Assembly: GCA_965153355.1 (NCBI GenBank)
Contig: OZ231127.1
Coordinates: 66,092,001 to 66,156,000 of the forward strand
Direction: 5' to 3'
DNA length: 64,000 nt
DNA from: Flaccisagitta enflata
Lineage: Eukaryota; Chaetognatha; Sagittoidea; Aphragmophora
Part shown: in pieces, positions 20,372 through 32,245 of the stretch
How the letters are laid out: each line of letters begins with the position of its first letter
Position numbering within the stretch: position 1 is the stretch's first letter
The notes under the pieces: model-generated
What the model saw: only the letters and a program-made list of their open reading frames with translations
The model's database searches: none
What the model was told of the DNA's origin: nothing
Position numbers and translations under genes: made by a program

Positions 20372-22764
20372 ATGGATCACGTCGACATCCTTACATTTGA
20401 CACCCAAAACATCAACCTTAGAAATGTCTCAAACGTCCTGGAAGGAATTTGCATCGATATATGGCGTAGAACGGCTTATGATCTCAACATCACTTATACC
20501 ATCCACTATGCCAAGAGTTGGAACGAAACGATTTCATATTTGAGAGAAGATCGCGTTGATATTATCGTACACGCCGTGGCTATGGGAGAGTTATCTGAAA
20601 AGGCACGAGAAAAGTAAGTAGAGAGGGAATTCATTTGAAGGCAAATTTTCATAGAATAAGGAATAAGATATCCAAAAATCTTTACTTTTTTCCTTGATGA
20701 AAAACCAGCAGTTCAACAATATAGGCAAATTAGAGGCTAAATGGGGATTTCGAAAAAAAATGGAAAATGAAATTTGAAACGAGGCCGTATACACGGCTAC
20801 CGAAGTCGCGTGCGGTTGGGCAGGGGCGGTGGAAAAAAGGCTTACCTAAATGTTTGGACAGGAGCAGTGATGCAAAAACATCCTGTTTACGCAGAAGAAG
20901 CTAATGGTGACAGACCGACCGACCGTCCGAAGGACATAGCGGGTTATAGAGTCGAAGTGCACGCGACTAAAAATAACAAGGCCGGATACACAGCTACCCT
21001 AGTCGCGTGCGGGTGGGCAGGGGCCCTATTTGGGGTCACTAGATCATTTGGGCAGGAGCAGTGAGGCCAAAGACTACAAAAACCAAAAAGAAGTAAAGTG
21101 TGACGGATGGATGGACGGACGGACGGACCGACAAAGCGGGGTGTAGAGTCGCGTAGCACGCGACTAAAAATGGTAAGGGCCTTGGAATTAGCGCCTATAA
21201 CTCTTTAATGATGATCTGATCAAAAAACATTTTGCATACGTGCATACTGACACACCTGACTATACCATATCATTGGCGCCATTTCGAACTGAGAATTCTT
21301 ATTTTTGCGCGTGTAATTCTTTAAGAAGGTGTGTCCGTCGGTCGATTGTTCGGTTGCTTTATTGCATTGGTCCCATGGTAATTCAGTTTTTAAGATGACA
21401 CAATATCCGTCAAAAAATTGAGGTTTAGTGATACTGCCCGTGCCCATTCATACGTGTCTGATACTGGTCAAGTGCCCAGTCTTATTTCCTTTGTGAAACT
21501 GAAAGGAAATATGTGTGGCTGTGTCATGCAGTCGTAAGGTCGGCCCATGACTCTTTTTTCAATGGATATTTCTTGTCCTTGCTGTTAGCAGAACACAGAA
21601 CACATTCCATTTTTAGTCGCGTGCTACATGACTCTACAGTCCACACCCCGCTATGTCGGTCCGTCCGTCCGTCACACTTTACTTTTTTTAGCGGTCTTTG
21701 GCCTCACTGCTTCTGCCAAAATGATCAAGTGACCTCAAATATGGTCCCTGCCCATCCGCTCGCGACTGAGGTAGCCGTGTATCCGGCCTTGTTTTTCTTT
21801 ATTGACCAGCATCTCCTTGTTGCCATTCACGTCGGGTGGTCTACGAGCGGCCATGCTATACAAGGAACGCGAGGATTCCCTGCATTTTCTCAAACCCTTC
21901 CACTGGCAAACATGGATGGCACTGATTTTACTGTATTTGGTTTACAGTTTCTGTTTGGGTTTTTTGTCATTTCTACGCAAAAAGCATAATCCTGGGGATG
22001 AAAGCTTTTCTTTTATGCAATGTTTTCATTACTTCTTTTTGATAATGATACAAGTCGGAGCGGAGAGGCATCCTACCCACAAGAGTGGCAAATTACTGAT
22101 GCTTGCCTGGAGCACCTTTTCACTTATTTTTATAGCAACTTATACGGCAAATTTGGCGGCTTTCTTCACTAATCCGGAATCAGATAAGCCTCTCTGCTCC
22201 GTCTCTGATATAGAAAGGTCTTCATTTAATGCATCAACTTATATCGAGTTCAAAGAAATTTTAAAGGGGCTTCGAAACCCTTTGGTAAGAAACCTCATGA
22301 TGAGCGACCGAATCAGTTTCGACATGAGTCTCAGTGAAAACATCGATGGTCAATTTGTGACAACTTTGGAGTCAAAAAAAGTCTTCATCGCATATGAGTC
22401 TTTGATCGAATCGGTAAAAAAGGTCCAACCGAGGCTATACACCCTCGATGGTTATTTCACGTTTGCTACGGAAGGTTTTGCGCTGAAAAAAGATCACAGA
22501 CTGAGCAGAAATATCACCTCCCTTTTCATGCGTTACGAGGCTGAGGGATTTTTTCAGCAAGTGAAAACGAAATATGTAAGCCAGGGAGGGTGTGGTTGGC
22601 AATCAAAAGAAAAAAGCCCCGTCAAGACCATCCAAGTTGTAAACTTTCGGGAGGTCATCATGATACTGGGAAATCTAGCCTTGGTTTCTCTTGTACTAGA
22701 ATTGTCGGTTTATTTCTATTCGAAACGGGTGAGTAATTTTTCTATTCAGACTGGGAAGCATTGA
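20372..22764 (+). CDS. Ionotropic glutamate receptor-like channel (IR type), gene 2; exons 20372-20613 and 21810-22764
   Basis: Tandem paralogue of gene 1, about 398 residues, also predicted to be a plasma-membrane channel subunit. Exon 1 carries V-L-E-G-I-C-I-D-I-W and R-V-D-I-I-V-H-A. Exon 2 carries S-L-L-P-F-T-S-G-G-L, M1, pore loop I-M-I-Q-V-G-A-E-R-H-P, M3 with Y-T-A-N-L-A-A-F-F, the S2 lobe (L-Y-T-L-D-G-Y-F) and M4. The donor is a consensus GTAAGT at 20614; the acceptor GACCAG ends at 21809; phase 2, identical to gene 1. The joined frame is open, and similarity to gene 1 extends along the whole protein. As in gene 1, there is no signal peptide or amino-terminal domain, and lysine sits where the S1 arginine is expected. 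The intron holds three ACGG-hairpin elements, one ending about 15 bp before the acceptor. Confidence 0.88.
20778..20973 (+). mobile_element. ACGG-hairpin element, family A, first of a head-to-tail pair
   Basis: It starts AACGAGGCCGTATACACGGC with GTCGCGTGC, then GACCGACCGACCG and CATAGCGGGTTATAGAGTCG, and ends at a hairpin with right arm GCACGCGAC and TAAAAA. The next copy starts within a base or two. Confidence 0.85.
20975..21170 (+). mobile_element. ACGG-hairpin element, family A, second of a head-to-tail pair
   Basis: It starts AACAAGGCCGGATACACAGC, then GTCGCGTGC, GGTCACTAGATCATTTGGGC, (GGAC)n and CAAAGCGGGGTGTAGAG, with hairpin GTCGCGTAGCACGCGAC and TAAAAA. Confidence 0.9.
21611..21794 (-). 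mobile_element. ACGG-hairpin element, family A, next to the receptor 2 splice acceptor
   Basis: On the plus strand it runs from TTTTAGTCGCGTGCTACATG to CCGTGTATCCGGCCTTGTTT. Its T-rich end falls in the polypyrimidine position of the intron, followed by ATTGACCAG. Confidence 0.88.
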
Positions 22765-23036
22765 AGCATAGAAGCATTGAAACAGGTAAAAAAGGTTGTC
22801 AAGATGCAAAAAAATATCCTAAACCAGGTAATAGAAATGATGACTCCTGTAAGAATACAGTAGATGTCGTCAAGACTTGAAAATACGGGGGAGCTCCTAT
22901 CCTGACTATCACTACAGTGAGGAGACTGATATTTTGCTGGCGTAATATATAGATACTGAGGGGGTGACAATGGGGTATGGTATCCCCCTACGGCTTACCT
23001 CAGGAAAAAAAAACTTTTAGTATAAAACAGCAAGAT
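22765..23036. other. Spacer downstream of receptor gene 2
   Basis: No polyadenylation signal can be assigned with confidence. Confidence 0.4.
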
Positions 23037-23561
23037 TACTATCTTCGCTGAAAGAAACGCAGCAGTTTTAGAAATAGCATCAACTTTGGAAGAATATTGC
23101 TCCTTAACGAGTAAAGCTACAGACCCCAGATGAAATGAAATGAAATGCATGTATTTCTCTGGGTATCTAGTCTACGCGAGTACAATTGATGTCAGTTATC
23201 TTTCCAGATGGATTGCAAGTAAGCCAAAAATCCTATATAGAGCAGGTAACACAGAATGGATCAATGCAACATTACAATAACAGCGTGATTATAAAATCAA
23301 AGGGAAATCCACTTAAGTTGTTGGAAGCTTGAGAGCTGCAAACCAGATAAGAAACAGATTGGTTCAGATTGTGGACTAAAACAATGAGAAGCGATATCAG
23401 AGTTTCTTGAAAGAGCTCCTCCGTCCCATTTCAAAGCCCTTCTTTAAATCTTTAAAATGGGACCAATCTGGGAAGTGTAGCTTTATTCGTTTAAGAGCAG
23501 CATTCTTCTAAAGTTGATGCTATTTCTATAACTGCTGCGTTTCTTTCGGCGAAGATGGTAA
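23037..23561. mobile_element. Foldback element of the GGGACCAATCTGG family
   Basis: The left arm (CTGAAAGAAACGCAGCAG, GCATCAACTTTGGAAGAATA) pairs with the right arm (ATTCTTCTAAAGTTGATGC, CTGCTGCGTTTCTTTCGGCG). About 300 bp of loop separate the arms. Confidence 0.75.
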
Positions 23562-23591
23562 TCACTTTTTTTGCAGAATTTCAGCTTCATC

Positions 23592-23705
23592 TATTTGCTT
23601 GACTTCCAAAATTAGCCTGAGATTTGCACCTGAAACCTTAAAATAAACTGATCTCAATGAATCTGAAGTCTAGTGATCTAACCACTAGACCAATTTCAGA
23701 AGCTT
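23592..23705 (-). repeat. Possible tRNA-derived repeat or tRNA relic
   Basis: On the minus strand TGGTCTAGTGGTTAGA resembles a tRNA A box and D arm, and about 45 nt on GGTGCAAATCTC loosely resembles a B box. No clean cloverleaf forms, and GTCTAGTG/CACTAGAC could be a chance hairpin. Confidence 0.2.
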
Positions 23706-25102
<1,397 letters not shown>

Positions 25103-25184
25103 ATCATTCTTCTTCTCTGTATGTATGTATTTACTAAGAAGAAAATTCAACAATTTGAGGAGAAAAATCTAAAATAAACAAACG

Positions 25185-25192
25185 TGACGTCA
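25185..25192. promoter_or_regulatory. CRE-type palindrome TGACGTCA
   Basis: Exact TGACGTCA. Isolated; no linked gene seen. Confidence 0.3.
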
Positions 25193-25298
25193 AAGGCTGG
25201 AGTCTGCAGCAGCAATCATCTGCGGCGGCTGATCCGGGGCCTCACTTTGGCGCCTGCCCTTCCTGCAGTAGGGGGGAGGTGAGTGTGAAAGTGATTAT

Positions 25299-25302
<4 letters not shown>

Positions 25303-25352
<50 letters not shown>

Positions 25353-25595
25353 AGAAGACTGACGGTAGAGAGAGAGACAGATAAAAGTGAAATACGAGGG
25401 TAAATAAGTTCGAGGCAAAGCTTTTTTCTAATTCAGATCTTGTTTCGATTAAGAAAAGTGGAAAAAGAGAGAGAGAGGAGAGAGAGAGAGAGCCAGACCA
25501 AGACAGACAGAGAGCCAGACCAAGACAGACAGAGAGACAGACAAACAGACAGACAGACCGACAGACCAAGACAGACAGAGAGACAGACAGATGGA
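25303..25595. repeat. AG and ACAG microsatellite block
   Basis: (AG)n at 25303-25348, then AGAG-rich sequence and (ACAG)n-type units at 25500-25590. Confidence 0.9.
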
Positions 25596-26146
25596 TCAGA
25601 GCTCGGCAGAGGGCGAGAGGGACGGAGATATGTTGTCAGCAAAGAGAAGCAGAAACCACTGACCTCTAGAAATGACCAGGTCATTGAAGTCACCCAATCA
25701 TCCATCCATCCATCCAATTATCTGTCAACCTTCATTTTTTGATTAATGAGAAAAAAAGGTATGTTTTGAAGGGTGTGAAGATCAATCGACAAATCAACCG
25801 AAATTGATGCTTATGAGAAGGATCATCGCGTTGCCCAACACCCTCTTCCCTTCCATCTTCATGTGGCCCCTATTTTCTCATACTCATGCGGCTTCCTTTA
25901 TAAAAGACGGGGAGCCGTTGTTGTTGACGTTGTTGGGGTTTTTCGTTGGACACAGCTTGCCCACGCGTTGTCACGCGTGGATCGACCCATCACGAAAAGG
26001 CTGCGTTTCCGGGTCGGACTAGCCAACGGGAACGGACAGATGTACAGGCCGATCAAAGAACTGACAATGATATGACATGACATAAAGAGTAGTGCAGTGC
26101 GGCCTCGGAAACTCAGCACCTGGTACAATGAAGAAGAGGAAAAAAA

Positions 26147-26575
26147 GAAGGCCAAGTTACGGCCAATACCTGAATAAGAGATCCACGCTGTTTTAGAATT
26201 TGTTTTTGAACGTTTTAATGAACGAATGAATGAATGAATGAATGAATGAATGAATGAATGAATGAATGAATGAATGAATGAATGAATGAATGAAAATACG
26301 AATGAATGAATGAATGAATGAATGAATGAATGAATGAATGAATGAATGAATGGATGAATGAATGAATGAATGAATGAATGAATGAATGCATGAATGAATG
26401 AATGAATGAATGAATGAATGAATGAATGAATGAATGAATGAATGAATGAATGAATGAATTAATGAATGAATGAAAAACAAAAATGAAAATGAATGCGATA
26501 AGTTATGAGAGGTGATAGGAATGAAGGACGTCAAAACCGTTGTGCTCACTTCAAACGCGTGACCGACGGTAGACA
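26147..26575 (+). mobile_element. Decayed family C ACGG-hairpin element with (AATG)n core
   Basis: The start AAGGCCAAGTTACGGCCAAT is followed by an (AATG)n array at 26219-26475 and a short GACCGACGG remnant. The hairpin is missing. Confidence 0.5.
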
Positions 26576-26714
26576 GGGAAAGCGAAGATTTTCATAAGTT
26601 TGAATCCTGCTTTTTCAGCTAGAAAAACAGGAATCGGCTAAAGGCCTAAATTTTGTTGTTTGTAATTTGTTAATGATTTGTGTTCAGCAGCTTCATGGCA
26701 ACATATTAAAAAAT

Positions 26715-26924
26715 AAGTGACGTGGGGTCACAATATCGTTGCGGACGGTTAGGCAGGGGCATCCAACCCCCATCCACACCCAAACCCTCCCCCGATATTC
26801 AAACATACACAAAAAGTATCAAAAATTCTCATTTTCCCACTTTAAAACTCGATGACCCCGGACGGACCAACGGACGGACGGACGGACAAAGCCTCATATA
26901 GAGTTGCCTGTCCGTAACTAAAAA
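26715..26924 (+). mobile_element. ACGG-hairpin element, family B, complete
   Basis: It starts AAGTGACGTGGGGTCACAAT. GTTGCGGAC is at 26738-26746, then ATCCAACCCCCATCCACACC, GACGGACGGACGG and ACAAAGCCTCATATAGAG. The hairpin GTTGCCTGTCCGTAAC is at 26903-26918, then TAAAAA. Confidence 0.88.
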
Positions 26925-27623
26925 GTACAAATCAAAACGCCGTTAGATCTACTTCACTGACAAATATTTACATGCTGCGTCACACACTAACTCCACTTTG
27001 AAAAAGGACTTGTTATAGACGTTTTAATGCATCCATATTTTAGACATTAGTATAATAAAATGGATGCCAATACGTATACACGCATAGTCTCGTTTTGTGT
27101 GCGCCTCGCGGTAAATCATACTTACTATTTCACGTGTTTAACTGATGAACGATAGTTTACATTCAGTAATCATTCATTGAAATTCAGAGTCCAATTCATA
27201 GAGTATTTGTAGTTTGCCACGACCCTTTTTCTTAGTCATTTTAGTCAAATGGACTCATCATACATTTAACTATTTAGTAACCCTTTTTAACAGTACAATA
27301 GGTGCTGTTCTGTAAAAGAGATTAACCATACAATTCTGAAGCAGTCTTTAATAACAGATATGATACTTTTCCTACGTCCTAGCTGCATCATTGTCAGTAG
27401 ACTTTAGAGCATTGTGTAACTGTTGTTGATATCCGTTTGGATTGTTGCCTAAATGCTGGATAGGATTTGCTGATCATTATCTCCTTACGTTTCTAGATTG
27501 ATGGGTGAAGATGAAGTTGTAACGCTTTGTATAGGCTTTTACCGTGACTATTCTAGAAGATAATCTCCTCACAGCAACAGTGCTGTTGTCAGTAGCAATG
27601 CAGATTGTTGGTTAAATCTCAAA
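26925..27623. other. Unassigned spacer
   Basis: AT-rich, no repeat or frame recognised. Confidence 0.5.
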
Positions 27624-27971
27624 GTGTTTCCTCCCTCCATGAACCAGAAGTGGCTACGGCCCATGATAAGAAAGAAGGTCCGTGAGTTGAATTCAAAGAT
27701 TCCCCAAGTTGAATCGAGTTACCGGAAGTTAGTTAATGACTCATTGAGTCAAATCGTGAGACCTCGAGTCAAGAGTGTATTGGACGTATCGAGGGTCGCT
27801 CGGCAGGCGAGGCCGATCTATCGCGTGGCGTGTCGAACAAGCACGGTGCCTTGTCCGCTTCGTGCGGACACGGCTTTCAATCCAATAACGGACGCATTTG
27901 GAAAAGATCAAGGACAGGTCCGTTATCCGTGCTGTTTGACTGAATATATGGTGCATAAATCTGAATACTGA
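27624..27971 (+). CDS. Unassigned open frame, 115 codons, possibly an exon or gene fragment
   Basis: Composition is ordinary (many K, R, V, S) and is not caused by a microsatellite, unlike most frames here. The stretch V-E-S-S-Y-R-K-L-V-N-D-S-L with R-P-R-V is faintly like part of the COG4 Golgi-complex subunit, but a gap is needed and the rest does not match, so I do not name it. The 3' part holds a hairpin (TGTCCGC/GCGGACA near 27850-27870) and may be non-coding. CATGAACCAG just upstream of AAGTGG could be a splice acceptor. Confidence 0.2.
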   Translation: MFPPSMNQKWLRPMIRKKVRELNSKIPQVESSYRKLVNDSLSQIVRPRVKSVLDVSRVARQARPIYRVACRTSTVPCPLRADTAFNPITDAFGKDQGQVRYPCCLTEYMVHKSEY

Positions 27972-28018
27972 TGTGTGTAAATATCTACTTAATAGACTCA
28001 AAGAGTCTCACTTTCCCT

Positions 28019-28100
28019 CGCTACCGACGGACCGACCGACCATCCAACCGACCAACGGACGGACATGACTTCTTATAGAAACGCGAAGAAGCACCTAATA
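28019..28100 (+). mobile_element. 3' end of a family C ACGG-hairpin element
   Basis: ACCGACGGACCGACCGACC units, GGACATGACTTCTTATAGA and a decayed hairpin ending AGCACCTAATAAA. Confidence 0.6.
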
Positions 28101-28325
28101 AAGCTTCATCATATCGGAAAAGCATATTTTATGAACCAACATACCGCTGAACGACCTAGGCAGCCGCTTGCACGCGCACGAACACGCACATACGTCCAGA
28201 AAACTGACGAGATTCTAGATTTAAGAGTTGAAGAATCTTCGCGTATCGATCGCAAAAAGCGAAAGAAAAATAGAGAAACATGACTTTATCAAGTCTTATC
28301 TAAGAGTAAGATGCATTGCAAGAAG

Positions 28326-28426
<101 letters not shown>

Positions 28427-28489
28427 TGTGTGTTTCTGTGAACGTTATTATAATGTATTTCAATTATATGAACTACATGAATAGATATA

Positions 28490-28666
28490 CAGTTAAACCC
28501 CGCTCCAATGGATTTCAGGGGACCAATAAATTTCATCTGTTATAGGCGGAATTCTGTTAAAGCTAACATTGGAAATATAAAAAAACTGTTTGAGGAGACC
28601 AAGAATTAGCATTTTCATAGGCGGAATTCTGCTAAAAGCAGGTCCGTTAAAGCGGGGTCAAACCTG
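28490..28666. mobile_element. pogo/Tc1-like MITE
   Basis: CAGTTAAACCCCGCTCCAAT at the left and GTTAAAGCGGGGTCAAACC at the right are imperfect inverted repeats; TA precedes the left end. Inner GGCGGAATTCTG is repeated. Confidence 0.7.
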
Positions 28667-28680
28667 CTATAACGGATCTG

Positions 28681-28920
28681 CTATCTTGCTAATAAGTATA
28701 TCACCATCTGAAAAAAAGCATCAACTTTAGAGGATTGTTGCTTCAGAATAAATAAAGCTGCAGTTACCATAAAAATACCACATTGATCCCATTTTAAAGA
28801 GTTTAAACAAATATTAAAAATGAGACCAATCTGGTAATTGTAGCTTCATTCATTAAGAATCAATATTCTTCCAAAGTTGATGCTTCATTTCAGATGGTGA
28901 TATATTTATAAGCAAGATAG
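28681..28920. mobile_element. Foldback element of the GGGACCAATCTGG family
   Basis: A 240-bp palindrome: CTATCTTGCTAATAAGTATA pairs with TATATTTATAAGCAAGATAG, and AAAGCATCAACTTTAG pairs with CCAAAGTTGATGCTT. The centre is near TTTAAACAAAT. Confidence 0.85.
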
Positions 28921-29167
28921 TAAGACTGACAGAAATATGTCTATAATAAGTCTAAAAACTTTGTCCCTTCATATCAATCTTCTTTACTATCTAGGATAGC
29001 AATAATTGAAATCTGCCTAAAGTAGATGTGATCTTTTGGTCTCTTAACATCCGTTATTGGGAGGTTCAACTATATCATTTTAGTCAACTCTGATGATTAA
29101 CTTTATGAACAAGATTATAAATTAATTAAACGAACGCACTTTCAGCCTCGTTAGAAAAAAATAACCC

Positions 29168-29372
29168 TTTTTTAGTTGCGGACAGGCAACTTTATGATAG
29201 GCTTTGTCCATTGGTCTGTCAGTCCGTTGGTTGGTTGGTCCATTGGTGCGTGGTGATGGAGTCAAAAAGTGTGAAAATGAGTATATCAGCATGAAGAGGG
29301 GGTGGGTACGGTTGGGGTTTGTATGCCCCTACCAACCCGTCCGCAACGGTATTGTGACCCCGCGTCACTTGT
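29168..29372 (-). mobile_element. ACGG-hairpin element, family B
   Basis: Minus-strand start AAGTGACGCGGGGTCACAAT with GTTGCGGAC, end hairpin GTTGCCTGTCCGCAAC followed by TAAAAA. Confidence 0.88.
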
Positions 29373-29420
29373 TCAAAGATTTTTCAGGAAAATGAGGGCT
29401 ACAGTAGTTCCATAACTACA

Positions 29421-30187
29421 TACCCTGTGTTCAAAAGCAAGTGATACCAGCAAAACCTTTATTGCGCCTTAAGTATTCAATTTGAGAATTTCAGATTAGT
29501 TCTGCCTGAAAGCAAATAAACTACTATTTATTCATACAAAATTTCATAGCACTGGCTCTAGCGGTTGAGCTTCCACATGGTTTTGAATGAAAATGTGGAT
29601 AAACCATAAGAGGATTCCTAAGATAAAGATGGACTGACTTGTGTAGCTTAAAATCAATGGCCTTCTTAAATGAATCATGCAAAAATGGCCAGATTGGTCC
29701 AGAAAGCAGGATATCAATTTCAGTTTACATATTTCACGCCATAAGTACCAAAGCACGGGAATTCATGTGGCAAATTTTAATTTTTCTTTGATTTTTTGAA
29801 GTTTGAGTAGGTTTTGCATTACATTGCTAGTCATGAGGTCTCTGGTTTTCTCCAAAATATTGACAAATCAATTCATATGAAAAAGAAGGGTCAAATGCTT
29901 CCCATTTGCGACCAATCTGGTGATTTTAGCTCAATCTATGCAAAAATTGCAAGGGTTCATTGATGTAAAACAGTTTAACGATGTGGTTTTTGAGCAAAAT
30001 TCCTGGAAATTTCATAAATTTTCAAAATTTTGTGGAAGCTAAAGTGCTAAACCCAGTGCTATGAAATTTTGCATGAATAAATGGTAGGTTATGTGCTTTC
30101 AGATGAAACCAATCTGAATTTCTCAAGATGAATACTTTAGGCACAATAGAGGTTTTGCTGGTATCACTCGCTTTTGAACACAGGGTA
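29421..30187. mobile_element. 767-bp foldback element
   Basis: TACCCTGTGTTCAAAAGCAA at the left and GCTTTTGAACACAGGGTA at the right pair. GATACCAGCAAAACCT/AGGTTTTGCTGGTATC and CAAAATTTCATAGCACTGG/CAGTGCTATGAAATTTTG continue inward. The edge TA suggests Tc1/mariner-type integration. Confidence 0.85.
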
Positions 30188-30387
30188 ACTAAAATAACTA
30201 AAATAACATAAGCAGATCCCTTCCTTAGTGAGTAAGTTAGTCATAAGGCAGATAGATCCTTCAAAATTGAGAAATCCGTGTTGACTCTGCACTCCTTTGC
30301 TTGTCTGTGGTGAAGACGAAAAACATCCTTGATTCGGTTCCGGCTGTCCTCTCATTTCCTTCCCTCTCCCTTTTTGCTCCCCCCCCC

Positions 30388-30517
<130 letters not shown>

Positions 30518-30559
30518 TTCTTTTTCTCTTTCTCTCTCCCTTTCTCTCTCTTTCTCCCT

Positions 30560-31045
30560 CTCGGATGTTAATTATATTCACTAATGATTGCAATGGAAAG
30601 TGTGGGTGTAAGGGATTAGTCTAAATATCGGTCAGCGTTTGATCAACTGTTTTTTTGTTTGTTTGTTTGTTTCTTTTAGTTTTTTTTTAACTTACGGAAT
30701 TCTTCCGCCATCAAGTCGCGCGCTATTTTTTTTTCTTGATTAATTTAGAGCATCTAACTTTTTTTCCTTCTTTTGTTTTCTTGGCTCTCGTCTCTCTTTC
30801 TCTCAGTTTCTGTCTGTTAGTCTCCCTAACTTTCTTCTTATCTCTTTTTCTTAACTGTCTATAAGTCTGTCTGTATTCTGTTTGTATGGTATTTTCATAA
30901 GCGTGAAACTGGCCTTGTATGTTTCTGTCCAAAATATACATCGTGACATTTTTTCTCTATTGGCTGTCGCCATATTCATAAAAAAAGGTCGGAAGGGTGG
31001 ACAGGAGTGGTAAGCCTTGAAAAGCGATTTTGTAATGGATAGTTG
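30560..31045. other. Unassigned spacer
   Basis: T-rich with short (GTTT)n; nothing else recognised. Confidence 0.5.
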
Positions 31046-31160
31046 GACGGACGGACGGACGGACGGAAGAACGAACGAATGGATGGAAGGACAGATGGTT
31101 GATTGGACGGATGGATGAACGGATAGAGGGATGGACGGACAGACAGATGGGACGACAGAT
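31046..31160. repeat. (GGAC/GGAT)n microsatellite
   Basis: Imperfect GGAC, GGAT and GAAC units. No flanking hairpin-element ends found. Confidence 0.85.
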
Positions 31161-31418
31161 GGTATACAGGGGTATCAATAAATCGATGAGGTCCTATGTT
31201 TTTAAGATTCTGTAGGCGGGTTGTCATTTAGGGTTAGGGGTGGGTTCAGTGTAAGGGATGGGGTTTGAGGATGGTTTTAGGGTTAGTTATAGGGCTAGCG
31301 TTAGGGCTGATTTAGGGTTGAGTTTTATATATCATTAAAAGTTCGCCATAGCGTGAAATCCCAAGAAAAAAAACATAAGCATCGAAACATCTAATCTAGA
31401 ATCGCCGGAAAGATTTAC

Positions 31419-31478
31419 AAACCGACAGTACCAATAAGTGACCGACAGTCCCAACAAGTGACCGACAGTCCCAACAAG
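31419..31478. repeat. 20-bp tandem repeat at the 5' border of a family B element
   Basis: Three units of CCGACAGTCCCAACAAGTGA. The final AAGTGA is also the first bases of the element at 31476. Confidence 0.85.
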
Positions 31479-31662
31479 TGACGCGGGGTCACGATATCGT
31501 TGCGGACCGGTGGGGAGGGGCATCCAACCCCCATCCCACACTCAAATGTACACAAAAAGTATCAAAAACGCTTGTTGTTCCACTTTCAACTCGATCATCA
31601 CGGACGGACCAACACACGGACGGACAAAGCCTCTTAAAGAGTTGCGTTTCCGCAACTATAAA
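31476..31662 (+). mobile_element. ACGG-hairpin element, family B, complete
   Basis: It starts AAGTGACGCGGGGTCACGAT with GTTGCGGAC, ends CAAAGCCTCTTAAAGAGTTG and hairpin GTTGCGTTTCCGCAAC. A second, decayed hairpin-like end (GAGTCGCTTGTCCGTGAC, then A-run) follows at about 31673-31698. Confidence 0.85.
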
Positions 31663-31821
31663 GAGGCTTGACGAGTCGCTTGTCCGTGACAAAAAAAAAC
31701 ACACCCAAAGCCACATTAAACACTCCAGCTGTTTTTGTTGTTGTTTTTGTTTTAGTCCGTGGTGGTCTTCGTATCATCTTTTCCGAACCACCCGAGCCTC
31801 AAGGTTTGGATTCCAGCTGTT

Positions 31822-32120
31822 ATTATCTGCGTCCTCGCATATCAGTAAACGGTCATGTCGGTCCATCGGCCCGCAATTCATACCATCATGTTTTCGTGGA
31901 AGCCACGAAAAAAATGGTCGATTTCATTCATTCATTCATTCATTCATTCATTCATTCATTCATTCATTCATTCATTCATTCATTCATTCATTCATTCATT
32001 TATTCATTCATTCATTCATTCATTCATTCATTCATTCATTCATTCATTCATTCATTCATTCATTCAATTATTCATTCTTAACGACGAGGCGTACATATTG
32101 GCCAGGATTTGTCCTTTTGT
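31822..32120 (-). mobile_element. ACGG-hairpin element, family C with (CATT)n core
   Basis: Minus-strand start near ACAAATCCTGGCCAATATG. The (CATT)n core is at 31925-32085; GACCGACATGACC precedes a decayed hairpin (TGCGAGGACGCAG). Confidence 0.7.
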
Positions 32121-32182
32121 TCTGCCCTCTCGACCGTAAGACAATTCTCCATTCTTGAAAAAAATGATCCATTTTACATAGT

Positions 32183-32245
32183 TTTTAGTTGCTTGCACGC
32201 AGGTACTAACTGCTTTGTTCGTCGGTTCATCGTTATTTCGACACC
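32183..32245 (-). mobile_element. 3' end of an ACGG-hairpin element
   Basis: TTTTTAGTTGCTTGCACGCA, then GCTTTGTTCGTCGGTTC, the reversed tail. Confidence 0.5.

Noticed and set aside
23592-23705. A functional tRNA gene on the minus strand
   Set aside because: The A-box resemblance is good but there is no acceptor stem, no clean anticodon arm and only a poor B box. Kept only as a low-confidence repeat.
27850-27872. TGTCCGC...GCGGACA hairpin as a bacterial-type terminator
   Set aside because: There is no T-run and the context is eukaryotic; likely a chance or element-derived hairpin.
31241-31330. GGGTTAGGG-like stretch as interstitial telomeric repeat
   Set aside because: TTAGGG motifs occur but irregularly (GTTAGGGTTAG, GCTAGCGTTAGGG) with no sustained hexamer period.
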